Both the position numbers and the translations under genes were made by a program. From Pontibacter litorisediminis (lineage in GTDB: Bacteria; Bacteroidota; Bacteroidia; Cytophagales; Hymenobacteraceae), in assembly GCF_029360645.1 (NCBI RefSeq), contig NZ_JARDUA010000001.1, positions 744,001-808,000 on the forward strand: a stretch of 64,000 nucleotides of DNA, read 5' to 3'. Under the pieces are notes generated by a model. The model ran no database searches. It worked only from the letters and a program-made list of their open reading frames with translations, and had not been told where the DNA came from. Shown here in pieces: positions 23,226 through 31,608 of the stretch. How positions within the stretch are numbered: position 1 is the stretch's first letter; the number at the start of each line of letters is the position of its first letter.

Positions 23226-25700
23226 ATGAGGGCTACGCTCAAGAAGATTATTAAATTTATTGTCACAAAGATCATGGCGCCGTTCGTGCGCTTGGTACAT
23301 GCCGAACTTTCTGCTTTCTGGAACAGTCTGAAGCCAAAATTTACCAAAACTTACTGGCAACAGAAACGGGCTGAGTGGCGTGAGAGCCGCAGCCGCTCCG
23401 ACTACAGGTTCCTGTTCCGCATCTTCCTGAAGCTTTTCCTGTTCGGCATCCTGTTCCTGGTGCTTTTCTACTTTGCCGTGTACGCCGGCTTTCTGGGTGG
23501 CATGCCTTCCACCAAAGAGCTGAAATCGGTACGCAACAACACAGCCTCCGAAGTATACTCGGCCGACGGCGTACTGCTGGGCCGCTACTACATACAGGAC
23601 CGCACCAACGTGAAGTATGCCAACATTTCCCCTGCTGCCATCCACGCACTGGTTGCCACAGAGGATGCACGCTTTTACGAGCACAGCGGCGTGGATGCGC
23701 GCAGCCTGGCCCGGGTCTTCATTAAAACACTGCTGCTGCAGAACGAGAGCTCCGGCGGGGGCAGCACCATCAGCCAGCAGTTGGCCAAGAACCTGTACCC
23801 TCGCCGCAATTACGGATTGCTGGATATGCCAGTCAACAAGGTGCGCGAGATGATCATCGCCCGAAAGCTGGAAAGCATTTACTCCAAAGAGGAGCTGCTG
23901 GAGCTGTACTTGAACACCGTGCCCCTGGGCGGCAACCTCTATGGCATTGAGCGTTCGTCGCGTCGCTTTTTCAGCACCTCCGCCGACTCGCTGAAGACGG
24001 AGGAGGCCGCCGTGCTGATTGGGATGCTGAAGGCTACCACCACCTACAACCCGCGCCTGGACCCGGAGCGCTCCCAGACGCGCCGCAACGTGGTGCTGGG
24101 GCAAATGGCCAAGTACGGTTACCTTACTGCGGAAGAAGCCGACTCGCTGAGACAGCTACCGCTGAAGCTAAAGTACAACGTGACCACGCACAACGACGGC
24201 ATCGCGCCCTACTTCCGGGAGCACTTGCGCAAGGAGCTGGAGGCGTGGGCAGCCGGCAAAAAGAAGCGCAACGGGGACACGTATAACCTCTACAAAGACG
24301 GCCTGAAGATCTATACCACTATTGATGCGGGCATGCAGCGCCATGCCGAGGCGGCCGTACGCAGGAACATGGCGCAGTTGCAGAAGCAGTTTGACGCGCA
24401 CTGGCGGGGCCGCACCCCCTGGGGCCGCAACTCCGAGGTGCTACAGGTGGCTATGCAGCGCTCCGACCGTTACCGTAAAATGAAGGATGCCGGCAAATCG
24501 GAGGCTGAGATCGTGGATGCTTTCCGGCAGCCAGTGCCCATGCAGGTGTATGCCTGGGGCGGCGCCAGCAAAAAAGAGATGAGCCCAATGGACTCGCTGG
24601 CCTACTACGCCCGCTTCCTGAACACGGGCCTGTTCTCGGTAGAGCCGCACTCGGGTTACGTGCGTGCCTGGGTAGGCGGCATCAACCACCATGTGTTCAA
24701 GTATGACCATGTAAAAGCCAAGCGGCAAGTGGGCTCCACCTTCAAACCCATTGTGTACGCCGCAGCCCTGGAGCAAGGCCTGAAGCCCTGTGACTACTTC
24801 CCGAACGAGCGCATGACGTACCCCGAGTACGACGACTGGTCGCCGAGAAACGCGACAGAGCAGTATGGCGGTGAGTACAGCATGCGCGGTGCGCTGGCGC
24901 ACTCCGTTAACACTATATCGGCGCAGCTGATCTTGAAGGCGGGCGTGGGCCGGACGGTGGCCATGGCGCACCGCCTGGGCATCGATTCCAAGCTGCCGGA
25001 GGTGCCATCACTGGCCCTGGGCACGGCAGACCTCTCGCTGCAGGAAATGGTAACGGCCTATGCCACCTTTGCCAACCGCGGCATGCAGGTAGAGCCGGTG
25101 TACATTACCAGAATTGAAGACAGGGAAGGCCGTGTGCTGCGCGAGCACCGCGAGGGCGAAGGCGCCAAGAAAGTGATTTCGGAAGAGACCGCCGCCGTGA
25201 TGCTGCACCTGATGCAGGGCGTGGTGGAGGAAGGCAGCGCCGCCAAGCTGCGCTCGCAGTACGGCCTGCAGATGGACATAGCAGGCAAGACGGGCACTAC
25301 CCAAAACCACTCCGATGGTTGGTTTATCGGTATTACGCCGCAGCTGGTAACAGGCGTGTGGGTAGGCGGCGAAAGCCCGGAGGTGCGCTTCCGCACACTG
25401 GAGCTGGGCCAAGGCTCCCGCACCGCCCTGCCGATCTGGGGCGACTTTATCCGCCGCATTGCCATAGACCCAGCCTACAAAGGTTACTACAACAGCCGCT
25501 TCGATCCGCTGCCACCCAGGCTGCAAAACGCGCTGAACTGCGCCTCGTTCCGTGCCGAGCCGCCACGCGAGAACTTCCTGGAGCGCCTGCTGGATAACGT
25601 GGGAAAGAAAGCGGCCCAGAGCTATGAGGAGTGGAAGGAAAACTGGAAAGAGCGCCGCAGGCAGCAGAAAGAGGAACGTAAGAGAAAAAGGAGGGAGTAA
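23226..25700 (+). CDS. mrcA: Penicillin-binding protein 1A (bifunctional transglycosylase/transpeptidase)
   Basis: From the ATG at 23226 the product has 824 residues; an ATG at 23193 adds eleven residues. A long basic cytoplasmic N-terminus precedes one membrane helix (about 63-88). The GT51 transglycosylase domain has catalytic Glu146 in ATEDARFYEH and the GGGSTISQQLAKNL motif; the transpeptidase domain has Ser504/Lys507 (GSTFKP), an SVN triad and K688-T-G. It polymerises lipid II and crosslinks peptidoglycan at the inner membrane. A very basic C-terminal tail (RRRQQKEERKRKRRE) ends the protein. It converges on the thioesterase gene with only 9 bp between stops. Confidence 0.95.
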   Translation: MRATLKKIIKFIVTKIMAPFVRLVHAELSAFWNSLKPKFTKTYWQQKRAEWRESRSRSDYRFLFRIFLKLFLFGILFLVLFYFAVYAGFLGGMPSTKELKSVRNNTASEVYSADGVLLGRYYIQDRTNVKYANISPAAIHALVATEDARFYEHSGVDARSLARVFIKTLLLQNESSGGGSTISQQLAKNLYPRRNYGLLDMPVNKVREMIIARKLESIYSKEELLELYLNTVPLGGNLYGIERSSRRFFSTSADSLKTEEAAVLIGMLKATTTYNPRLDPERSQTRRNVVLGQMAKYGYLTAEEADSLRQLPLKLKYNVTTHNDGIAPYFREHLRKELEAWAAGKKKRNGDTYNLYKDGLKIYTTIDAGMQRHAEAAVRRNMAQLQKQFDAHWRGRTPWGRNSEVLQVAMQRSDRYRKMKDAGKSEAEIVDAFRQPVPMQVYAWGGASKKEMSPMDSLAYYARFLNTGLFSVEPHSGYVRAWVGGINHHVFKYDHVKAKRQVGSTFKPIVYAAALEQGLKPCDYFPNERMTYPEYDDWSPRNATEQYGGEYSMRGALAHSVNTISAQLILKAGVGRTVAMAHRLGIDSKLPEVPSLALGTADLSLQEMVTAYATFANRGMQVEPVYITRIEDREGRVLREHREGEGAKKVISEETAAVMLHLMQGVVEEGSAAKLRSQYGLQMDIAGKTGTTQNHSDGWFIGITPQLVTGVWVGGESPEVRFRTLELGQGSRTALPIWGDFIRRIAIDPAYKGYYNSRFDPLPPRLQNALNCASFRAEPPRENFLERLLDNVGKKAAQSYEEWKENWKERRRQQKEERKRKRRE

Positions 25701-25711
25701 ACTTCCCTCCT
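25689..25711 (-). terminator. Compact terminator overlapping two gene ends
   Basis: AGGAGGGA (25689-25696) pairs with TCCCTCCT (25704-25711), with a T-rich tail on the minus strand. The hairpin lies across the last codons of the PBP1A gene and the end of the thioesterase gene and should stop minus-strand transcription. Confidence 0.65.
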
Positions 25712-26141
25712 ATTCCTGCTGATAATCCTCGCTCCTGTTCAGGCGATTGAACTGCTCCAGCAGCTCCTCCGGGAGCGTGGTCAGCTTGCGTTTGTGCAGG
25801 TCCAGCCAGGCACCGTCTACGTTAATCACGGCGGCCTTCACGCCGTCCCCTCGGAAAATATCATGGCGGATAGACCAGCGTGAGCCGTCCGGGCGGCTCT
25901 TGGTAAGCTCTACCGTCACGGTCAGGTGCTCGTTGATGCCCACCTCGCGCAGGTAAAACGATTCCTCCCTGAAGAGAATGGGGCCTATGTGCAGTTTCTG
26001 AAACGCTTTCAGGTCCAGCCCCAGCCGGTCGAGCACGGCAATACGGGCCTGAGCGGCAAAATCAGCGTAGGCAGAGTGGCGCATGTGCATGTTAGCGTCC
26101 AGGTGCGACCACATTACCTTGCCCTCATACTTGTTGTTCAT
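25710..26141 (-). CDS. Acyl-CoA thioesterase (4HBT, hotdog fold)
   Basis: A 143-residue single-hotdog protein from the ATG at 26141 (an ATG at 26183 would add 14 residues of doubtful value). The opening VMWSHLDANMHMRHSAYADF carries the 4-hydroxybenzoyl-CoA thioesterase-type motif, with an aspartate followed by N/H-M and a helix that closes over the CoA thioester. Such proteins hydrolyse acyl-CoA or acyl-ACP. Acyl chain preference cannot be deduced. It converges on the PBP1A gene and is divergent from the S1/P1 nuclease gene. Confidence 0.85.
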   Translation of the reverse strand: MNNKYEGKVMWSHLDANMHMRHSAYADFAAQARIAVLDRLGLDLKAFQKLHIGPILFREESFYLREVGINEHLTVTVELTKSRPDGSRWSIRHDIFRGDGVKAAVINVDGAWLDLHKRKLTTLPEELLEQFNRLNRSEDYQQE

Positions 26142-26330
26142 CGTTGTGTAGTTTTCACCAAAGCTACGAAAACCTTCCGCCAAATTAAACCAGCTTTAGT
26201 TTCCGGGTTTCCTGCTCAGGGTGCCTCCGTCTGCCTCAGCAAAAGTTTTCCATTAAAATTCGAGGCCGCCCTCCGCTGTTCAGCATAATTTTTGTTGTTT
26301 TGCAGCGGCATTAACACAACATCAACACAC

Positions 26331-27098
26331 ATGAAAAAAATAGCAAGTGTTTTCTTCCTATGCCTGGCACTAACGGGCCAGGCGTTTGCCTGGGGGCAGA
26401 ACGGGCACCGTGCCGTGGGGCTGGTGGCGGAGCACCACCTGAGCAAGAAGGCGAAGAAAAAAGTAATGAAGCTGCTGAACGACAATTCCCTGGCCGAGGT
26501 GTCGGTTTGGATGGACGATATCAAGAGCGACCACGCCTACGACCACACGCATGACTGGCACTGGGTGACCATACAGGATGGACAGACCTATGAGCAGGCG
26601 GAGAAGAACCCGAATGGCGACATCCTGGGAAAAATTGAGGAAATTACCCAGACGCTGAAGGCGGGTAACCTGGATAAAGCCAAAGAGCAGGAGCTGCTCA
26701 AGTACCTGGTGCACCTGGTAGGCGACATTCACCAGCCGCTGCACGTGGGGGGCGGTGACGACCAGGGCGGCAACCAGGTGAAGGTGCAGTGGTTCTACCA
26801 GCCATCGAACCTGCACCGCGTGTGGGACAGCGAAATGATCGACAGCAAGAACCTGAGCTTTACGGAGATAGTGCGTTTCCTGAACGAGCCAGGGAAAGAG
26901 CAGATAAAGCAGTGGCAGTCTGCTACGGCGAGGGAATGGGCCTACGAGTCGATGAGCTACCGCCCGCGCGTGTACGACCTGCCGGAAGACAAGAAATTAG
27001 GCTACCGCTACGCCTACGAGAACTATAGCCTGGTGGAGCAGCGCCTGCTGCAGGCGGGCATTCGCCTCGCAGGACTCCTGAACGAAATCTACGGCTAA
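26331..27098 (+). CDS. S1/P1-type secreted nuclease
   Basis: From the ATG at 26331 the precursor has 255 residues. A signal peptide (KKIASVFFLCLALTGQAFA) ends directly before WGQNGHRAVG, so the mature protein would begin with tryptophan, whose amino group and carbonyl bind zinc in this family. Further ligands are visible in WMDDIKSD, HDWHWV, HLVGDIHQPLHVG and the NLHRVWD segment. S1/P1 enzymes are trinuclear-zinc phosphodiesterases that degrade RNA and single-stranded DNA and release 3' nucleotide phosphates. Exported, it probably scavenges nucleic acid; a purine permease is the next gene, but a strong hairpin separates them. Confidence 0.93.
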   Translation: MKKIASVFFLCLALTGQAFAWGQNGHRAVGLVAEHHLSKKAKKKVMKLLNDNSLAEVSVWMDDIKSDHAYDHTHDWHWVTIQDGQTYEQAEKNPNGDILGKIEEITQTLKAGNLDKAKEQELLKYLVHLVGDIHQPLHVGGGDDQGGNQVKVQWFYQPSNLHRVWDSEMIDSKNLSFTEIVRFLNEPGKEQIKQWQSATAREWAYESMSYRPRVYDLPEDKKLGYRYAYENYSLVEQRLLQAGIRLAGLLNEIYG

Positions 27099-27120
27099 AC
27101 GCGCACCTGATGCCGGGCCT

Positions 27121-27172
27121 AACTGAAACAGCCACAGCACCTCCTGTTAAGGATGCTGTGGCTGTTTCAGTT
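27121..27172. terminator. Perfect 19-bp stem hairpin
   Basis: Arms 27121-27139 and 27154-27172 are perfectly complementary around a 14-nt loop, 22 bp after the nuclease stop. No strong T-run follows, so it may act as a processed 3' end rather than a classical intrinsic terminator. Confidence 0.65.
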
Positions 27173-27318
27173 ACAGTCAGTTATACTTTCTACAGCAGCC
27201 ACAGCAAAGTAGAGCTATGGTTTGCTGTCGAAAATCTTCTTCAGCTTTTTCAATGTTACAGACTTAGGTTAACTTTACCTTCTTCAGTTACAAACCACTT
27301 CCTCAACCGAACCTACGC

Positions 27319-28620
27319 ATGGAATCATACTTCCACCTAAAGCGCCACAACACCACCATCAAAACAGAGGTGCTCGCGGGCATCGCCTCATTCCTGGCCA
27401 CCTCCTATATCATCGTCGTGAACCCCACTATCCTGGCCCAGGCAGGCATGCCGTTTTCCGGGGTGCTCACGGCCACGGTGCTGGTGTCTTTTTTCAGTAG
27501 CGTGATGATGGGCTTCTACGCCCGCAACCCCATCATCGTAGCGCCTGGCATGGGCCTGAACGCCTTCTTCACCTTCTCAGCGGTGCTGGGCATGGGGGTG
27601 ACGTGGCAGGTGGCGCTGGGCTCGGTCTTTTGGTCAGGCATCGTCTTCCTTATCCTGTCTGTGCTGAACATCCGCACCATGATCGTGCGGGCTATTCCCA
27701 GGCCGCTGCGCTTTGCCATAGCCGCCGGAATCGGCTTGTTCATTACCCTGATCGGTTTTTTCAACGCTGATTTCATCATTGCCAACCCGGCCACTGTTAT
27801 CGGCATGAGCCCCATCACACCGGCACTGCTAACCTTTCTGGCCGGCTTGCTTTTAACCGCTGTCCTCATTGTGCGCAATGTGAAGGGCGGTATCCTGCTG
27901 GGCATCATCTTCACCACACTCGCCGCGTACCCGCTGGGCCGCTGGTGGGCCACCGGTATAGAGCCGCTCATTACCTGGCAGGGGGTCTTCTCCTCTCCGG
28001 ACTTCAGCCTGATGCTGGAGCTGGACCTGGTCAACTCTTTCCAACTGGCCATTGTGCCGGTGATTTTTGCCTTTGTGTTCACCGATATGTTCGACAGTAT
28101 CTCCACGTTCGTGGGGCTGGCCGAGGCCGCCGACCTGATGGATGAGCACGGGGAGCCGCGCCACATCCAGCGCTCCCTTACCACAGATGCTGTGGCCACC
28201 ACCATTGCCGGCCTGCTGGGCTCCAGCCCGGGTACGGCCTATGTGGAGTCGGCTGTGGGCATTGAGGCGGGTGGCCGCACCGGTCTTACTGCGGTGGTAG
28301 GTGGGCTGCTGTTCCTGCCCTTCCTGTTCCTGGCGCCGCTGCTCTCCATGATCCCGGCCATCGCCACTGCCCCGGCGCTGGTGCTGGTGGGAGCTTTTAT
28401 GGTGCGCCCGGTCACCAAGATTGATTGGTTCAAAATGGATGAGGCCATACCTGCTTTCCTGGCCATGGTGCTGATCCCGTTCACCTATTCTATCACGCAG
28501 GGGATCATCTGGGGCTTCCTAAGCTGGACGGCCCTGAAGGTGGTGACGGGCAAGCGCAAGGAGGTGAGCCTGGCTCTTTGGATAATTGACTTCTTTGCTA
28601 TACTTGCCCTGCTGCTTTAA
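27319..28620 (+). CDS. NCS2/AzgA-type purine permease
   Basis: A 433-residue inner-membrane transporter with 12 to 14 hydrophobic segments. The motifs TSYIIVVNPTILAQAG, APGMGLNAFF and the later DMFDSISTF with GLLGSSPGTAYVESAVGIEAGGRTGL are those of the AzgA branch (hypoxanthine, guanine, adenine/proton symport), not the uracil/xanthine branch. It would import purine bases, which fits the nuclease gene just upstream. No purine riboswitch is apparent in the 220-bp leader. The gene ends close to a spacer of about 245 bp with no recognised feature. Confidence 0.92.
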   Translation: MESYFHLKRHNTTIKTEVLAGIASFLATSYIIVVNPTILAQAGMPFSGVLTATVLVSFFSSVMMGFYARNPIIVAPGMGLNAFFTFSAVLGMGVTWQVALGSVFWSGIVFLILSVLNIRTMIVRAIPRPLRFAIAAGIGLFITLIGFFNADFIIANPATVIGMSPITPALLTFLAGLLLTAVLIVRNVKGGILLGIIFTTLAAYPLGRWWATGIEPLITWQGVFSSPDFSLMLELDLVNSFQLAIVPVIFAFVFTDMFDSISTFVGLAEAADLMDEHGEPRHIQRSLTTDAVATTIAGLLGSSPGTAYVESAVGIEAGGRTGLTAVVGGLLFLPFLFLAPLLSMIPAIATAPALVLVGAFMVRPVTKIDWFKMDEAIPAFLAMVLIPFTYSITQGIIWGFLSWTALKVVTGKRKEVSLALWIIDFFAILALLL

Positions 28621-28866
28621 GTCTTGTGCTGGCGTGCCTGGTAAGGAATGTGTGGAATCTTTCCCCACAGTGAACTTGCTTTTACCATATTTCTGTTTCC
28701 TATGCTGTTGATGTTTCGGATTTTTTAGTAATCTTAAACAATATTTTAATCGCAGTAGGGTTAAGCCTAATGTAAAGGTGCTTAAAAAGGTATAATTCTT
28801 TATCTTCACCTGCCGCTCGGCCCACAGCATAAATACAAAATTTAGTACAAACCTAATCCCTAAATT

Positions 28867-29535
28867 ATGAAGGCACTCTTTTTCTCCATCGCCTTGATGT
28901 GCTCCGCTACTTTGGTACAGGCGCAGGGCAGTAAAGCAGAAAAAGCACCTGCAGCCAACGCAAAACTCGAAAAGCAATTTGAGAGCTTAAAGAATAGCTC
29001 CAACACCTGGCAAGGCTACAAGGTAGTCAAAATCACCTCCCTGGAGTCGTTTTGGAAGACCGTGCAGGAGACGGTGGCTACCAAAGACAAGAAGTTAGAG
29101 AACTTCGAGGCAGAGGCAGACGCCAAACTGCAGGAAGCGCGTAAAGACGTTGCCGCCCAGGAGCAGCAACTGCAGGCCATGCAGGAGGAAGTAAAGAAAA
29201 AAGAGGCGGAGATCCAGCAGAGCATACACGACATCACCCACATCTCGGTGTTGGGCGTAGACCTGCCAAAACAGTTTTATGTGCTTCTGAACAGCGGCAT
29301 TATCATCGCGCTCTTGATTGCCCTAGGAGTAATGGTGGTGCAGCACAAGAGCAGCAAGAGCATTGCCAGCGAGAAGCGCAAAGCGTTTGATGAGATGGAG
29401 CTGGAGCTGAACGAGTATAAGAAGAGTGCCCGTGAGCGCGAACTCAAAATTAAGCGCGAGCTGCAGACGGAGCTGAACCGCGTGGAAGAACTGAAGCAGC
29501 AACTTGCCTCTGTAAAGAAGCAGCCACAGCTGTAG
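28867..29535 (+). CDS. Coiled-coil single-pass membrane protein
   Basis: A 222-residue protein with a signal peptide (cleavage near VQAQG), a long periplasmic coiled coil (about 30-130, rich in Lys, Glu, Gln), one membrane helix (about 138-160, FYVLLNSGIIIALLIALGVMVV) and a second cytoplasmic coiled coil (about 165-222). Homologues of this plan are widespread in Bacteroidota and, as I recall, are sometimes labelled tRNA (guanine-N1)-methyltransferase; nothing in this sequence supports methyltransferase activity. A structural or scaffolding role across the inner membrane is more in keeping, but the function is unknown. Confidence 0.7.
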   Translation: MKALFFSIALMCSATLVQAQGSKAEKAPAANAKLEKQFESLKNSSNTWQGYKVVKITSLESFWKTVQETVATKDKKLENFEAEADAKLQEARKDVAAQEQQLQAMQEEVKKKEAEIQQSIHDITHISVLGVDLPKQFYVLLNSGIIIALLIALGVMVVQHKSSKSIASEKRKAFDEMELELNEYKKSARERELKIKRELQTELNRVEELKQQLASVKKQPQL

Positions 29536-29555
29536 TAGGAGCTTCTCCTATAGAT

Positions 29556-29600
29556 AACCCGAAGCCCCGGCAACCTTAGAAGTTGCCGGGGCTTCGGGTT
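29556..29600 (+). terminator. Perfect 19-bp stem hairpin
   Basis: Arms 29556-29574 and 29582-29600 are perfectly complementary around a 7-nt loop, 20 bp beyond the coiled-coil gene. GC-rich core, modest T content after it. Confidence 0.75.
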
Positions 29601-29649
29601 TATAAGCTTGTATAACCAATAATTTAGAAGGGCTTGGGTACAGCAGAAA

Positions 29650-29682
29650 AAAAACGGGAGACAAAGCTTGTCTCCCGTTTTT
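29650..29682. terminator. Bidirectional intrinsic terminator
   Basis: Arms 29650-29664 and 29668-29682 pair perfectly with an AGC loop; A-run and T-run flank the GC core. It can serve the minus-strand transporter gene ending at 29745 as well as read-through from the plus strand. Confidence 0.9.
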
Positions 29683-29744
29683 GGTTAAGGTTAGTAAAGT
29701 TAAAATAGTGGTGGTGTGTATTAAGGTGAGAGTAAGTGTGTAAG

Positions 29745-31106
29745 TTAAGCTGCCACGGCCGGCTCAGCCGCCGGTTCTGTTTTCAGAAACCGGTCCACGT
29801 AAGGAGTATAGATAGCTATCAGGCTAAAAAGCAGCAACAGGTACAGGTACCAGGCAGAGGCCCAAAGGTCCAGGAAGCTCAGCTGCCCCTTCGTAAAGCT
29901 GAGCAGGATTAGGATCTGTGCCCCGTAAGGCAGCAGGCCCTGTACCACGCAGGAGGCAATGTCCAGCAGGGCGGCAGTTTTGCGCTTGTCGATGCTGTAC
30001 TTCTGGCTGATCTCTTTCACCACCTGCCCCGTCACAACAATGGAAACCGTGTTGTTGGCGATAGCCGTGTTCGTGCCGCCCACCAGGCTTAGTATGCCCG
30101 CCTGGGCAGAGCGGTAGCCGCGGGTGGCCCTGCTGACCTTTTGCAACAGAAAGGCAATGCCACCCGCCTCATTTACCATTTGCGCCAGCCCGCCTGTCAG
30201 CATCGAGAGCAGGAAGATCTCTGTCATACCGGTAAAGCCTTCGTACACGCTGCGGCCAAAGGCGAGCACCTCCAGTTGCCCCTGCCACAGCCCTACGGCT
30301 CCGGAAGCCAGCGTTCCCAGCACCAGCACCACAAAAACGTTTACCCCTGACACTGCCAACACGATCACCAGCAGGTAGGGGGCGATCTGCCAAAAGTTAG
30401 CAGCCTGTAGCTCCGGAAGCTGCGGACCAATAGCGCCTTCTGTGGTTAAGGCGCTCACAAGCAGGAGCGCGACCGTTATCAAGGCCGCCGGACCGGCAAT
30501 AAGGATATTTACCCTGAACTTATCGCGCATGCTGCATCCCTGCGTCTGCGTAGCCGCAATGGTGGTATCCGAAATGAAAGAAAGGTTATCGCCGAACATT
30601 GCGCCACCCAGCAGAGACCCAAGCAGCAGCGGCATGGAAGTATGGCTCTGCTCCGCCAGCCCCACGGCAATAGGCCCCAGCCCCACGGCAATAGGCCCCA
30701 GCGCCACTATGGCTCCCACGGAGGTGCCCGTAGCCGTGGACAGGAAGGCTGCCAGCAGGAAGATGCCCAGCGCCAGGTACTGCACCGGCAGCACGCTCAG
30801 GCCCAGGTTTACGGTGGCGTCCACGCCCCCTACCGCCTTTGTTACGGTGGCAAAGGCACCGGCCAGTAAATAGATCAGGCACATGGTGATGATCTTGGAG
30901 TCGCCACAGCCCCGGATGAGTGCCGCCACTTTGGCCTCTGTGGAGCCACGAAGTATAAAAAAGGCAGAGATGATGCCTAGCACCACCGCAACAGGGGCAG
31001 GCAGTGCATAAAAATCATTTAATAGGATGCCTGCGCCCAAAAACGTGAGCACAAACACGAGGAAAGGCACCAAGGCCCATCCACCGGATTCAGGAATATG
31101 TCGCAT
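29745..31106 (-). CDS. NhaC-family transporter, probable methionine permease (MetT-like)
   Basis: A 453-residue inner-membrane protein with about eleven hydrophobic helices and the NhaC-family motifs STATGTSVGAI and GAMFGDNLSFISDTTIAATQTQGC. By fold alone it would be called a Na+/H+ antiporter, but its leader carries a SAM-I riboswitch, and S-box-controlled NhaC-like proteins (MetT) are proposed methionine importers in other bacteria. The methionine role is therefore inference from regulation. An exact 21-bp tandem duplication (30658-30699) repeats the seven residues GPIAVGL (137-143 and 144-150) inside a membrane segment, which would lengthen that helix by about two turns and may affect function. 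The leader from riboswitch to ATG is about 230 nt. Confidence 0.85.
   Translation of the reverse strand: MRHIPESGGWALVPFLVFVLTFLGAGILLNDFYALPAPVAVVLGIISAFFILRGSTEAKVAALIRGCGDSKIITMCLIYLLAGAFATVTKAVGGVDATVNLGLSVLPVQYLALGIFLLAAFLSTATGTSVGAIVALGPIAVGLGPIAVGLAEQSHTSMPLLLGSLLGGAMFGDNLSFISDTTIAATQTQGCSMRDKFRVNILIAGPAALITVALLLVSALTTEGAIGPQLPELQAANFWQIAPYLLVIVLAVSGVNVFVVLVLGTLASGAVGLWQGQLEVLAFGRSVYEGFTGMTEIFLLSMLTGGLAQMVNEAGGIAFLLQKVSRATRGYRSAQAGILSLVGGTNTAIANNTVSIVVTGQVVKEISQKYSIDKRKTAALLDIASCVVQGLLPYGAQILILLSFTKGQLSFLDLWASAWYLYLLLLFSLIAIYTPYVDRFLKTEPAAEPAVAA
30658..30699. repeat. Perfect 21-bp tandem duplication within the transporter gene
   Basis: Bases 30658-30678 and 30679-30699 are identical. 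The repeat is in frame and duplicates GPIAVGL in the encoded membrane helix. Confidence 0.95.
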
Positions 31107-31333
31107 GTACTGATGAAAGCGGAGCTAATACTGCTGCTCACGCTCCTTTAAGAGAAGATAAAAATTGAATGGTGTCCCCGATGTAGAAACAGGACAAAGG
31201 CTAAACAGCCAAAGGTTAGAATCTCAGCCTCAACAACAGCAACAACAGGTAAATGCGCGGCAGGTGGCCACTCCAGTGGCAAAGGCACGAAAGAAACAAA
31301 TAGAGCGCTGTTGTGGTAAGTGCATGAGGTTAA

Positions 31334-31434
31334 ATTTATAGGTCCCAAACTGGGCAGGTGTTAGCACCTTTACGGCCGTGGCCGTGGTTGCTAGAGGTTC
31401 TCAGAGCCTGCTCTCTCCCCTCTTCTTTATAAAT
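31334..31434 (-). ncRNA. SAM-I (S-box) riboswitch
   Basis: Read on the minus strand, all hallmarks of the SAM-I aptamer are present. P1 is ATTTATA/TATAAAT (31428-31434 with 31334-31340). P2 has an AGAGG/CCTCT base, a GAG/CTC tip and the conserved AGCAACC. The P2 loop GCAGG can pair with CCTGC in the J3/4 region to form the pseudoknot. P3 is ACGGC-CACG-GCCGT, the core AAAGGTGCTAA follows, and P4 is CCCA/TGGG. It would bind S-adenosylmethionine and reduce expression of the downstream NhaC-type transporter. The expression platform is not evident; a GCCACT/AGTGGC hairpin about 60 nt downstream is one candidate. Confidence 0.93.
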
Positions 31435-31451
31435 CTTGCATAAAGATGCTG

Positions 31452-31484
31452 CAAAGGTAAAGGCAGCACCGGCAGAAAATCAAA
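31452..31484 (-). promoter_or_regulatory. Promoter of the SAM-riboswitch transcript
   Basis: On the minus strand, TACCTTTG (31459 to 31452) matches the -7 consensus TAnnTTTG exactly, and TTTG (31484 to 31481) lies 21 bp upstream as a -33 element. The predicted start is a few bases upstream of the riboswitch P1 stem, giving an untranslated leader of about 340 nt. Confidence 0.75.
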
Positions 31485-31608
31485 CCCACGGGGAAAGTTC
31501 CCCAAAGAATTATATGTAGCTACAGGTATAGTTCAGTGTCCAAACTTGCATGTGTGGCTAATTTCGCAGAAGTTTATACTTTGGAACAAACCACCTATCA
31601 CACTCCCT

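Noticed and set aside
29745..31106. Plain Na+/H+ antiporter NhaC label
   Set aside because: The SAM-I riboswitch in its leader argues for methionine-linked transport, so the ion-antiporter name would mislead.
31148..31348. Small minus-strand ORF in the riboswitch leader
   Set aside because: It starts inside the aptamer P1 region and shows no coding character; considered a leader peptide and dismissed.
31570..31585. TATACTT heptamers as -7 promoter elements
   Set aside because: Some copies (TATACTTTGG upstream of the amidase) look promoter-like, but spacing within the element is TA-n3-TTTG rather than TAnnTTTG, and most copies lie inside genes.
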